22,364 bases of DNA from Oligoflexaceae bacterium. Its GTDB lineage: Bacteria; Bdellovibrionota_B; Oligoflexia; Oligoflexales; Oligoflexaceae. A model generated the notes under the pieces. It did not search any database. It saw nothing but the letters and a program-made list of their open reading frames with translations, and was not told the origin of the DNA. Below, piece by piece: positions 1 to 8,019 of this stretch; within the stretch, counting starts at the first letter, position 1, and every line of letters starts with the position of its first letter. Location: positions 1 through 22,364 of the forward strand of contig CANJJY010000016.1 of the NCBI GenBank assembly GCA_947474445.1, in the 5' to 3' direction. Position numbers and translations under genes: made by a program.

Positions 1-1222
1 ATACTTTGAAGAGTGAACGGAAGGTATCGACGTAAAGTTTGGCCGTATAGGATTTGCTCGGCGAAGGTTTTCCTTGCTTCAGCTCGTTGGCTTTTTTCAC
101 GCCGAGAAGGAGTTCACGCAGCGCTCCGACGCTGGAAAAATCCTGCGACATTTCCTTGTGAAAGCTTTCGACGATCTGCTGAGGGTCATGTCCGGCCATG
201 AGCTTTTCCGTGGCAGGTGCACCGGCCGCCAAGAGATCGAGAGCCTGGAGACTCTCGTAGAAGAAGAGCAAACGTTTGGCGGCCAGCCGAAAGACGTGCT
301 CGGAAAAATCCACGTTGGAGCTGTAGTGATTCTGCAGGTAAGCCATGCGCAAAACTTCGCCTGGAAAACGCTTCACAAAATCGCGGATGAGCAGATGATT
401 GCCGAGGCTCTTGGACATCTTCTGCTTTTCGATGGTCAAAAGACCCGAATGGATCCAAACGCTGGCGTAGGGGCAGGAGTTGGCCGCTTCCGACTGGGCG
501 ATTTCGTTCTCGTGATGGGGAAAGACGAGATCGCGTCCTCCGCCGTGGATATCAAAGCTCTGACCGAGATAGGTTTTGGCCATGGCACTGCACTCGATGT
601 GCCAGCCGGGACGACCTTGGCCCCAGGGACTCGGCCACGAGGCGCCTTCCACCAAGTCGCTCTTCCACAGCGCAAAATCCATCTCGTCTTCCTTGTCGCC
701 TTTGACGAGATCGCGCGTTCCCACCTGGAGTTCTTCCAGCTTACGATTGGAAAGTTTGCCGTAATCGGCCTTTTTCCGCACGCGGTAGTAGACGTCGCCC
801 GCCGGCGTCGCGTAGGCAAAGCCTTTCTTAATCAAGGTCTCCACCATTTCAATGATGGCAGGAATGGAAGTCGATACGCGCGGTTCGTAGGTCGCGGGCT
901 GCACGCCGAGGCTCGCCATATCCGCCTCGGACGAACTGATGATCTGCTCGACCAGCGCCATCGGCGTGATACCGCGCTCCTGGGCGCGTTTGATAATCTT
1001 GTCATCGACGTCGGTATAGTTGCGGACATAGGTCACGCGATAACCGGCAAATTCTAGGTAGTTGCGGATGACATCGAAGTAGATGGCCTGCATGGCATGA
1101 CCGATATGGCAATCATCGTAGACGGTCACCCCGCAGGCATACATCTTGACGTGACCTGCTTCGAGCGTCTGGAGATTTTCTTTTTTGCCACTCAGCGTAT
1201 TATAGACCTGTATCGCGCGCAC
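1..1222 (-). CDS. cysS: Cysteinyl-tRNA synthetase (C-terminus cut by window edge)
   Basis: This class I aminoacyl-tRNA synthetase charges tRNA-Cys with cysteine in the cytoplasm using ATP. Read on the minus strand, the protein shows the N-terminal CGVTVYD segment (C30, a zinc ligand in this family), the HIGH motif at residues 39-42, and KMSKS at residues 268-272. These spacings match bacterial CysRS. I chose the GTG at 1222 because GGAG lies six bases upstream and the sequence from there is in frame with the conserved core; an internal ATG at 1144 begins too close to the CGVTVYD motif. The window holds 407 codons with no stop. Bacterial CysRS is usually about 460 residues, so the last part of the anticodon-binding region lies off the left edge. 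The identification is firm. Confidence 0.97.
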   Translation of the reverse strand, partial: MRAIQVYNTLSGKKENLQTLEAGHVKMYACGVTVYDDCHIGHAMQAIYFDVIRNYLEFAGYRVTYVRNYTDVDDKIIKRAQERGITPMALVEQIISSSEADMASLGVQPATYEPRVSTSIPAIIEMVETLIKKGFAYATPAGDVYYRVRKKADYGKLSNRKLEELQVGTRDLVKGDKEDEMDFALWKSDLVEGASWPSPWGQGRPGWHIECSAMAKTYLGQSFDIHGGGRDLVFPHHENEIAQSEAANSCPYASVWIHSGLLTIEKQKMSKSLGNHLLIRDFVKRFPGEVLRMAYLQNHYSSNVDFSEHVFRLAAKRLLFFYESLQALDLLAAGAPATEKLMAGHDPQQIVESFHKEMSQDFSSVGALRELLLGVKKANELKQGKPSPSKSYTAKLYVDTFRSLFKV

Positions 1223-1412
1223 CCTCGACTCCGCTAACTATTTAAAACTATTATTTTTATGCCAGATTTTAGCTCTTGGGATTCTCTATATACCGCAGGC
1301 TGATCGGCCCTGTCCACACTGTATACCGAAGTGTAACCTCAAGTTTCGTACCCGTCGTTCGATAAGTGAGAGGAGACAAGATTTTCTCTAAGACGGGCTT
1401 GTGAGACGACCC

Positions 1413-1727
1413 ATGAGCGAAGACAAAAAAACAGCGATCGATGTCAGCGACCTGCATTACTATTTTGATGCACAGGAACGCGATACGCTTGATCGTCAAG
1501 GTTACAGTCGCCGCTCCTCGGATGTTTTGACGATTCGCGACAAGCTCTTGGCTTTGCCCCAAAAAGATTACGATTCAGTCGTGCAGACGATCAAAAATAT
1601 TCTCAATCCGGGCCATGCGGAATCGATGACGAATGAAGCGAAGGCCAGACGCAAAGACGCCAGCGAACTCTACGATAAGGTTCGCACGGAAAGACCTGGA
1701 TCGACCCTCAAAGCCAATCCCATTTAA
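1413..1727 (+). CDS. Small hypothetical protein, about 104 aa
   Basis: I do not recognise this protein. It is hydrophilic, highly charged and probably helical, with no signal peptide, membrane segment or cysteine cluster, so it is likely cytoplasmic. It starts MSEDKKTAIDVSDLHYYFDA and ends in a Lys/Arg/Glu-rich stretch. The ATG at 1413 has only a weak GAG seven bases upstream. A GTG at 1401 in the same frame adds four residues (MRRP) but has no better ribosome site. The gene lies divergently from cysS across an AT-rich gap and 122 bases before the GST-like gene, which runs the same way. Coding status is likely from its composition and the absence of a better frame, but is not proven. Confidence 0.6.
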   Translation: MSEDKKTAIDVSDLHYYFDAQERDTLDRQGYSRRSSDVLTIRDKLLALPQKDYDSVVQTIKNILNPGHAESMTNEAKARRKDASELYDKVRTERPGSTLKANPI

Positions 1728-1849
1728 TCCACTCTCTCGCTCTCCCAAGTGACGAAGATACCCACGTGTCTCTTTTTTCGTTTCGCTCTCGCTTTTATTT
1801 TGTCTTCTTGTCAAAGTGAGGCGAACCACCACTGCTGGGGAGCTGATCG

Positions 1850-2596
1850 ATGGAGACGCCCGAACTACTTGAAATTGCCTTCAGCCACTTCTGCGAAAAA
1901 GCCCGCTGGGCTTTGGACCATCATCATATTCCTTACGTAAGGCGTTCCCATCTGCCCCTCGTCACGCGCTTGATGGGGCGGCGCTTCGGTGTATGGAACA
2001 CCGTCCCCATTCTGCTCACCGAAAGCGGATTGATCACAGAATCGTCGGATATCATCAAGTGGTGCGATAGAAAAGGCGAAGGCTCTCCGCTCTGGGAGGA
2101 AACCGCCGGCGTCGAAAGTGAAATCACGGAATGGGTCAGCCTCTTCGACAAGAAACTCGGACCGTCGACGCGGCGTCTGGCCTATTTTCACCTCCTCGAC
2201 CATGACGAGCTGATCGATCCCATGTTCTTATCCGGCATCAGTCCCTTAGAGAAGACTTTGGCGCGGCCCTTCTTGCCTCTTTTGAAAAAGGTCATCAGAA
2301 AGACTTTGAAAATCGACGCCCCAGGAGCGGAGCGCTCGCGGCGCGAAGTTGAATTGGTTTGGGCCAAGGTGGAAGCTCGTCTGGCGGCAGGCCATCAGTT
2401 TTTAGTGGCGGACAAGTTCACGGCTGCTGACCTGACCTTCGCGGCTCTGGCCGCTCCACTTTATTCTCCGCCAGGCTACGGGGCAGCTTTTCCCGCGTTT
2501 GAACAGCTGCCCGCCGCCGCGCGTAAAGAACTCGGGATGTTTCGTGATTCTCCCGCGGGTCAGTTCGGTCTGCAGCTGTATAAGGATTTCCGTTGA
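1850..2596 (+). CDS. Glutathione S-transferase family protein
   Basis: This is a cytosolic GST-fold protein of 248 residues, within the usual size range of the family. The N-terminal thioredoxin-like domain (about residues 5-78) carries SHFCEKARWAL at 12-22, VP at 52-53 (the conserved cis-proline position) and TESSDII at 63-69, where Glu-Ser binds the glutathione gamma-glutamyl group. The all-helical C-terminal domain ends with a typical segment, FLVADKFTAADLTFAALAAP. Ser12 or Cys15 could be the catalytic residue; which one, and the substrate, cannot be told by reading. GGGGAG lies seven bases before the ATG, which fixes the start. Family members detoxify electrophiles or act as reductases. 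Neighbours give no functional hint. Confidence 0.85.
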   Translation: METPELLEIAFSHFCEKARWALDHHHIPYVRRSHLPLVTRLMGRRFGVWNTVPILLTESGLITESSDIIKWCDRKGEGSPLWEETAGVESEITEWVSLFDKKLGPSTRRLAYFHLLDHDELIDPMFLSGISPLEKTLARPFLPLLKKVIRKTLKIDAPGAERSRREVELVWAKVEARLAAGHQFLVADKFTAADLTFAALAAPLYSPPGYGAAFPAFEQLPAAARKELGMFRDSPAGQFGLQLYKDFR

Positions 2597-2617
2597 GGAG
2601 AGCGGAGTTCAATTCTT

Positions 2618-2644
2618 TTGACGAGGTGACTTTACCCTCGTCAA
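2618..2644. repeat. Perfect inverted repeat (9-bp stem, 9-base loop)
   Basis: TTGACGAGG and its exact reverse complement CCTCGTCAA are separated by nine bases, 22 bases after the GST stop codon. There is no T-run after it on either strand, so it is not a standard intrinsic terminator. It could be a transcript-end hairpin or an operator for the downstream metalloprotease-like gene. Confidence 0.5.
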
Positions 2645-2730
2645 GGAGCTCATGATATCATCGATAGTGATAGTTGAGCTAAAACCGTTTTTTCTGCTTT
2701 AGGCCAAATGCCTTATTGAAGGACAGCGAT

Positions 2731-4800
2731 ATGCCAGCCACCGCTTCGATGATGGTTCAGGCGCCTTTGTGGGTTGCCCTTCTTCTCAGTCTTTGTACCT
2801 GTAAGAGCCTACGCTCGGAGTCGGATCTCATGCATTTGGAAGGCGATGTGAAGGTCAAGGCCCCGAGCTTTTTTTGGCATAAGATCAGTAGTCCAAAAGA
2901 ATTGGATAATTTCGTAAAGAAAGGAGATGTGGCAGGACTCCCGCGCCTACCTCCCGACAGCCTCATAACTAAACGCGTGCAGAAAATCGTCGATGATCTC
3001 GATGCAATTGCGCGGAGCCTGAAACCTGATGAACTGGCCGGTATTCCAAAGCCGCAAATTTATATTGCCGTCGATACAACATTTCAGGCTTATGCTTCAT
3101 CTGTCCCGATTTGCATCAAACAGAAAGTCACCAGGAAAGGTACTGCTAAATGGCTCGATGCAGAAGCTGCCTCGCCCTCCCGGCCTTCGAGAACGCCAGC
3201 TGGAAATAGCAACGATGAGAGGAGCCAACGCCGATCAGACCCTGTTGCTGAAAAAAAATTGGCATTTATAAAACCAAAGACTGGTATCACGGCGATCGAA
3301 GGATCTAGAGATAAAGCACCAGATTGCGTGACGTATGAAGCAAGCGATGTCGCTTGGGATCCGCAGGCCTTTGTCGATCTTTGGAATCGACAATCTACCA
3401 TCGCTGAAGACAAGGAATGTCCCATTGCCTACGAAGGTGGATCGATCGTCGTAAACGTGAGTGACGACTGCCCCTTTATACTGAGAGATCCCAGCTACAA
3501 CCTCATCTACTTACATACTCAGTCTAATATGATCACGATCTCTACTAAAACATTAAAAATTTTGGACGAGAAGTCCATCGTGATGACCTTAGCTCATGAA
3601 ATGATCCACTACTATCGGGCTCACACGGTTTCGCTGCTGAGCTTTGAACCATATTTTTTCGAACAGAATGCAAGCAATGAGCTGATTAAACCTGTGGAAA
3701 CGAAAGCTCACAAAGCCATCGTCTCGGGTTTGTCTCTTATCGCGAACCTTAAGAGCGTCAAGCAGCCAGGGGGCGTCACCATCGAACCCTTGCTAGTGCC
3801 CTTAGTCTATAAGCTTTTGGATGTAGTGATTGTACCGTTTTGTACGGAATTACAGCGCTGCAAAGAAGAAATAGAGGCCCTGGAGAAGATTAAAAAAAAC
3901 GAGAACTCTCGTAACGCACTCTTTGGTGCCCGGGGCACCCTAGAATTTACCCCCGAAGGACTCGCTCTCTATCACGAATTTGAAGAGCTCGCCTTTAAGC
4001 TTATGGATGCCATGGACATCAATTCGCTTCCTCAAGAAAAGAAAAACCTTATCATTAAGCTCATTCCTGATGATCTTGCTCCATTTATGGATATTCCCGA
4101 AGCCAATAGCTTGCGAGAGTGGATTGAGGGATCTGGAAAGGTCATTCGGGCTAACATTCCACAGCTGAAGTTGCTCTATGAAGACGCTCGAACCCTTTCA
4201 CTCGGTTACTATACCATCGAAGAAGAAGCCGATGAGGGAGGATTAGAAATTCTGGCGCGATCGGGGCTGAGTTTGAAAGACGCCGAGCGAAACCGTTGGA
4301 AACTTTTTGAGCAGCAGGAACTTTCCAAGATTTTACCAGATGATCTGGACGTTTCCTATGGCGACTGCAAGAAATTATACGATAACGGTTGGCGCTCTTC
4401 GAGCGGTGAGGGAATCTCAGGTGTTCTTCTTGGCTCTCTCATGGACTCCCATCACGGGATTTGCTACCGCCTCTACAATATTCAAAGAGAGTGGCAAGCT
4501 CACAACTACGATCGCAGTGATTTAAAGAAATGGCCTTTAGTTTTTGATATCACGCGATGGCAGGAAGCCTTGAAGGATATGGATGAACAGGTTTTGAAAG
4601 TTTCACGCGCTCCGGCCCGAGCCGATCCGAACCAAACAGCGCCGCGGCAAGCTCCCGCAGAGCCCAGCGATCTCGATGTGGCCTTGAGTGCCGACATAGG
4701 CCGCAAATTGCCCAAAAGTTTGGTCAACAGATTGCGGCAAGGACGGATGCAGCTGCGTAGTCCGAGCTGTGATATGAGTCCGACTAGCCGTCTGCGTTGA
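2731..4800 (+). CDS. Exported M48-like zinc metalloprotease with a large insertion
   Basis: The 689-residue protein begins with a short hydrophobic export signal (about residues 12-24, ending SLCTC). C22 or C24 might be lipidated, but the lipobox is poor. Residues 289-293 read HEMIH within VMTLAHEMIHYY, a zinc-protease HExxH motif. Residues 497-501 read EEEAD, followed by GGLEILARSGL, which is the third-ligand ExxAD region typical of M48 peptidases such as BepA. In that family the two motifs are usually under 80 residues apart; here they are about 208 apart. A Pro/Ser/Arg-rich stretch lies at about 150-175, and the C-terminus is Pro/Ala- and Arg-rich. I chose the ATG at 2731 because AAGGA lies seven bases upstream; a TTG at 2716 is in frame but lacks a site. 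It probably acts in the periplasm on envelope proteins; the substrate is unknown. Confidence 0.72.
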   Translation: MPATASMMVQAPLWVALLLSLCTCKSLRSESDLMHLEGDVKVKAPSFFWHKISSPKELDNFVKKGDVAGLPRLPPDSLITKRVQKIVDDLDAIARSLKPDELAGIPKPQIYIAVDTTFQAYASSVPICIKQKVTRKGTAKWLDAEAASPSRPSRTPAGNSNDERSQRRSDPVAEKKLAFIKPKTGITAIEGSRDKAPDCVTYEASDVAWDPQAFVDLWNRQSTIAEDKECPIAYEGGSIVVNVSDDCPFILRDPSYNLIYLHTQSNMITISTKTLKILDEKSIVMTLAHEMIHYYRAHTVSLLSFEPYFFEQNASNELIKPVETKAHKAIVSGLSLIANLKSVKQPGGVTIEPLLVPLVYKLLDVVIVPFCTELQRCKEEIEALEKIKKNENSRNALFGARGTLEFTPEGLALYHEFEELAFKLMDAMDINSLPQEKKNLIIKLIPDDLAPFMDIPEANSLREWIEGSGKVIRANIPQLKLLYEDARTLSLGYYTIEEEADEGGLEILARSGLSLKDAERNRWKLFEQQELSKILPDDLDVSYGDCKKLYDNGWRSSSGEGISGVLLGSLMDSHHGICYRLYNIQREWQAHNYDRSDLKKWPLVFDITRWQEALKDMDEQVLKVSRAPARADPNQTAPRQAPAEPSDLDVALSADIGRKLPKSLVNRLRQGRMQLRSPSCDMSPTSRLR

Positions 4801-4865
4801 TTGCCCCCGGTTCAAATTGCGTTATGATACTGAGATAACACTGCGCTCACCACCTGAGGCCACCC

Positions 4866-5573
4866 ATGAACGGACCGCGCTGGGACGACGAAATGAAATT
4901 CGAACTCTTTCGCCTGCGCAGCGAGCTTCGCACCGAAAACTTTCAGGTGCTCGCCACGCCGCTCGGCCTTGGGCGTCCCAGGAGCGAGACGGACCGTGCG
5001 GAAAAGCCTCTGTATCCGCCGATGCGGGCCGCTCTTCCGCTTCGCTCCACTCAAAAAGTGCAAACGAGGCAGCCGATCATGCCCGCAGCGCTTCCACGCG
5101 CTGAGCTCTCGCAGCGCGATAACAGGCCGGTAACTCCTCAGAGGGAATCGGCTCTCTCGGCAGCGATGCCCGCCGACTTTCCTCTCTCAGGCCAGGAACA
5201 GCCTCTCAGCAGCCTCGGCCCTGTTCATGCTTTGGTGCAGAGACCTTGGCTGCGCTGGATCCTAGTCCACCTCCTCGACCTGGGCTTTGTCCTGGTCTGT
5301 CTCGCGCTGGGACTCGTGGCGCTCGGTTTCATCCTCGATCCGACTCATATGTCGTGGACCCCAGACCATCTCGCGCAGGCGGTACCCCTACAAGTCCTCA
5401 GACGCTTGCAAAGTTGGATGTTAGGTGTTGGAATTTATATGATTTTTGCCATTTATTGGCTTTTTTTCAAGTTCGTGAGCGGGGCCACGCTCGGGGAAAC
5501 CTGTCTGCCCAAATTTGTGGCGTTCGAAGAGCAGGTGGCCGCCGCACCGGACAACAGTTCTGGGGAAACCTGA
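4866..5573 (+). CDS. RDD-like membrane protein with long disordered N-terminus
   Basis: The protein has 235 residues. The first 125 are hydrophilic and rich in Pro, Arg, Gln and Ser, and probably disordered. Two membrane helices follow, at about 131-157 (RWILVHLLDLGFVLV) and 184-204 (WMLGVGIYMIFAIYWLFF), and then SGATLGE at 205-211. An Arg and an Asp in or near helix 1, with a G-x-T-x-G turn after helix 2, resemble the RDD family, whose function is mostly unknown. The usual third helix is absent and the normal TLGK lysine is Glu here, so this is an atypical member at best. TGAGG lies six bases before the ATG. The gene stands 65 bases after the metalloprotease gene and may be co-transcribed with it. 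Confidence 0.7.
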   Translation: MNGPRWDDEMKFELFRLRSELRTENFQVLATPLGLGRPRSETDRAEKPLYPPMRAALPLRSTQKVQTRQPIMPAALPRAELSQRDNRPVTPQRESALSAAMPADFPLSGQEQPLSSLGPVHALVQRPWLRWILVHLLDLGFVLVCLALGLVALGFILDPTHMSWTPDHLAQAVPLQVLRRLQSWMLGVGIYMIFAIYWLFFKFVSGATLGETCLPKFVAFEEQVAAAPDNSSGET

Positions 5574-5583
5574 CTAGGTATCC

Positions 5584-5613
5584 TTGACAGTCTCAAGATG
5601 TGATATGTATAGT
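5584..5613 (+). promoter_or_regulatory. Sigma-70-type promoter of the XRE/IrrE-like gene
   Basis: A perfect -35 TTGACA (5584-5589) is followed after 18 bases by TATAGT (5608-5613), one mismatch from the consensus -10. Transcription would start near 5620, leaving a leader of about 60 bases before the ATG at 5679. This is the best promoter match I saw in the window. Confidence 0.65.
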
Positions 5614-5678
5614 TGTTATAAGCCTTTTCAAAATTTTCAAGATTTGCGGCCAGCGTCTAAGGACGTCGGAGGGTTACA

Positions 5679-6581
5679 ATGAAGCGCTCGGGAGCTGTGA
5701 AATTCCCCCATTCGGTGCAACTATTCAAGTTCTGCCAGAAAGTGATGATGCACCAGAAGGGAACTAAGGTAAGGGACCAAGAGGTTGGTTCCATACTGAA
5801 TTTCAATCCCTCGGATTGCAGTCATTGGAAGCGCGGTGAGAAAAACGTACGATCCGTTTTTGCTCTCGCCAAGCTTGCCGATTCACTGAATGTCGAAACG
5901 GCACTGATCCACGACATCACAAGTGGTGCTGTCGATCTCGACGAAGCTTACTTCGAATATCTCGAAGCTCGCCATTACAAGGCGATCCGAGGTCAGACGA
6001 GTGAAGCCACGGGTGATGAGATCAAGGCGACGCGGACACGCGTCCTCGATTTTGTCCAACGCGTTCAGCAGGAATGCGAATTCCAAACGCCTCCCCTCTA
6101 TCTTCCTGAAGTCATGCGGACCTTCGCCTTTATCAGCGCTCAGCCAGTCGATATGCTCGACAAGCTCAGCCGCATCCTGCGCATCAAAGCAGGTCAGTAC
6201 TGCATCCAGTACAAAAAGGGCGAGCTCAAAGCTCAAACCCGTATGTCGATGGTTAAAGACCTCGCGCGTATCATTTTCGAGGGTGAACGCGGTCGCTTTC
6301 CAGAATTCGGAGCCCAACAGGCCCGCCTCCTGGCCTATGAAGAGCAGATCTTCGTCGCCAATCTTCTGCTACCGCGATCGATGATGATGGTCGAACTCTC
6401 CAAGCTCGATACTCGTCGCAACGTTATAGCAGAACTTGCCGCTATTTTCTGGGTTCCCAAATCGCTGGTCAGTTTCCAACTTCAAGAAATCGTCTGTGAA
6501 AACCTGGGTGTCCGGGTCGCCGCCGTCAGTCCTGAAAGCAGCGTTCGTCGATTGGAAACAGCTGAGATGCTAGGCTCGTGA
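5679..6581 (+). CDS. XRE-type regulator with degenerate ImmA/IrrE-like C-terminus
   Basis: Residues about 20-85 form a helix-turn-helix-like region (VGSILNF, then SHWKRGEKNVRSV and LAKLADSLNV), so DNA binding is likely. The C-terminal half, about 140-285, follows the order of ImmA/IrrE-type proteins: a segment where HExGH would sit, then YEEQIFVANLLLPRSMM (220-236), aligning with the family's E-x-x-A-N/LLMP segment, then LAAIFWVPKSLVSFQLQEI, aligning with its last helices. The expected HExGH region reads SMVKDLARIIFEG (190-202) and has no His, so zinc catalysis looks lost. GGAGG lies seven bases before the ATG. The gene has its own promoter and terminator, so it is probably monocistronic. The HTH call is fairly safe; the IrrE relationship is a by-eye inference. 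Confidence 0.68.
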   Translation: MKRSGAVKFPHSVQLFKFCQKVMMHQKGTKVRDQEVGSILNFNPSDCSHWKRGEKNVRSVFALAKLADSLNVETALIHDITSGAVDLDEAYFEYLEARHYKAIRGQTSEATGDEIKATRTRVLDFVQRVQQECEFQTPPLYLPEVMRTFAFISAQPVDMLDKLSRILRIKAGQYCIQYKKGELKAQTRMSMVKDLARIIFEGERGRFPEFGAQQARLLAYEEQIFVANLLLPRSMMMVELSKLDTRRNVIAELAAIFWVPKSLVSFQLQEIVCENLGVRVAAVSPESSVRRLETAEMLGS

Positions 6582-6632
6582 GAGTCGGCTGGACATAAGA
6601 TCCCTTAGCGACAAAACACATGAGTACGATTG

Positions 6633-6666
6633 AAGGCGCGGGGCCCAGAGGGCTCGGCGCCTTTTC
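6633..6666 (+). terminator. Rho-independent terminator
   Basis: AAGGCGC (6633-6639) pairs with GCGCCTT (6657-6663). An inner GGGCC/GGCTC pairing extends the stem, and TTTT at 6662-6665 overlaps its 3' foot. It lies 52 bases after the stop of the XRE/IrrE-like gene and separates it from the CheX-like gene. Confidence 0.7.
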
Positions 6667-6843
6667 CATTCGAATCTGAGAGCGACAATTCTCGCCTTTA
6701 AGGTCTTTTCAAAATTCATGCTAAATCTCTGTCTATTACTGAACTTAGCCAAGTTCGATTTTGTGAGTATTTTCCTCGGGCTTATCTTTATCCGATTGTT
6801 GCCGATACAGGGATGAGTCACAAGTCTCAAGGGAGAGGTTAGT

Positions 6844-8019
6844 GTGAACGGCGAGCAGACCAAAATCTTTCAAAACTTCGTGCAGGATGCTCTGCAGCAA
6901 ACTCTCGAAGACGTGAGTTTGACGCGCGTTGCCGATCCCGAGCACGGCGATCCCATTCAATGGCTCGATCCCATTCACGTGAGTATCATGCGATTTCACG
7001 GCGATGGCATGCAAGGAAACTGTATCCTCGGCTGCGATCTCTCCTTTCTCCAGAGAACATGCCCGCATTACGATCCGAACGTTCCCGATCACCTCCGCAT
7101 CTTGCAGGATTGGATCGGCGAGCTGAGCAATCTCGTGATGGGGCGCTTGAAGAACAAGCTTTTGCCCTTCGGGACAGTGATCAAACTCAATCCACCTTCC
7201 GTCACTGAAGCGACGGGTAAGATATTTGACCTCTATGCGACGCACAGCCAGACCTTTAAACTGTGGTTTACGGCAGATAAAGACTATGTCTGTCTTGCCT
7301 TCAGCCTTGATGTCTCGGAAAATATCGATCTCCATGTCTCCTCGGGCAATGATGAGGGTCAACTGCAACCAGGCGATGCGATCTATCGCTTGACGGATAT
7401 GCCGAACGCGAACAAGAACTACGATATGGTCTCCAAAGTTCGCTCGGGGTTTGGTCTCGAGGATGAACAGGGGCAAATCGATACCTTTGATTTTGTCGAT
7501 GATGTCGTCGAACCAGAACGCTTCCATAGTGGTCGTGCGGAAGATAAAGCTCCCTCCTGGGCTCAGCCCTCGTCCGCACCGATCGCCTTGGAGCAGATTC
7601 GTGCGCAGAATCAATCGAGTGGGATCAGCAGCGGATGGAATACTTCGGGCACCAAAGTACAGAGTCAGCCAAAGCCCGCCCTAGAATCGAGGCCGCAAGG
7701 CAAGCTGCAGCAGAGCCCCGAGGTCAACGTTCGCGTCATGCCAGGCACCGATATCAAAACCGATTCTACATCTGATGCGCGGCGCTCGACGGCCCGGCGC
7801 GTGCTCGAAGCGGTGGAATGTCTGCCGAGCGGCGAACTCCACATGCGCTTTCAAGGTCGAGTCACCTATACTCTGACTCCTCAGCGGCTCCTCCAGACAG
7901 GTTGGTCGAGCATTACGATCGAGGGATACCAGCTGCAGATCTCGGCCAGTGAAAAGGGCACGAAGGTCTCCATCCCCGAGTTGCATATGACCCTCGAACA
8001 AGGCTCAGTCGCTGCTTAA
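6844..8019 (+). CDS. CheX/CheC-like chemotaxis phosphatase with long C-terminal extension
   Basis: The first 160 or so of 391 residues resemble CheX, which dephosphorylates CheY-P. The D-x3-E-x2-N active-site signature of CheC/CheX/FliY phosphatases is present as DWIGELSN (D89, E93, N96), and prolines follow at 117-118, close to the spacing expected in the family. The N-terminal helix (FQNFVQDALQQTLEDV) also fits. Residues about 215-305 are a Ser/Pro/Gln-rich, probably flexible linker. The last 80 residues (about 309-391) look like a small beta-rich domain that I do not recognise. The start is GTG at 6844, six bases after GGGAGAGG. No other chemotaxis gene lies in the window, so its CheY partner is encoded elsewhere. 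CheX-like fold is likely; activity is inferred. Confidence 0.72.
   Translation: MNGEQTKIFQNFVQDALQQTLEDVSLTRVADPEHGDPIQWLDPIHVSIMRFHGDGMQGNCILGCDLSFLQRTCPHYDPNVPDHLRILQDWIGELSNLVMGRLKNKLLPFGTVIKLNPPSVTEATGKIFDLYATHSQTFKLWFTADKDYVCLAFSLDVSENIDLHVSSGNDEGQLQPGDAIYRLTDMPNANKNYDMVSKVRSGFGLEDEQGQIDTFDFVDDVVEPERFHSGRAEDKAPSWAQPSSAPIALEQIRAQNQSSGISSGWNTSGTKVQSQPKPALESRPQGKLQQSPEVNVRVMPGTDIKTDSTSDARRSTARRVLEAVECLPSGELHMRFQGRVTYTLTPQRLLQTGWSSITIEGYQLQISASEKGTKVSIPELHMTLEQGSVAA

Noticed and set aside
436..819. Minus-strand frame with arginine- and serine-rich protein opposite or within cysS
   Set aside because: Low-complexity translation typical of a shifted frame; the true cysS frame covers the same bases.
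74..1057. Long plus-strand open frame of 327 codons opposite cysS
   Set aside because: It is antisense to a protein with all CysRS signature motifs and shows no family resemblance; codon bias of the real gene keeps the frame open.
1749..1940. Open frame with a lipobox-like LSSC near the start (CLFFRFALAFILSSCQS)
   Set aside because: It overlaps the GST start in another frame, begins at a GTG with no ribosome site, and its later part follows the GST coding bases.
6745..7614. Minus-strand open frame of 289 codons opposite the CheX-like gene
   Set aside because: It is antisense to a gene with a good start site and a phosphatase signature, and extends into the promoter gap; no recognisable domain.
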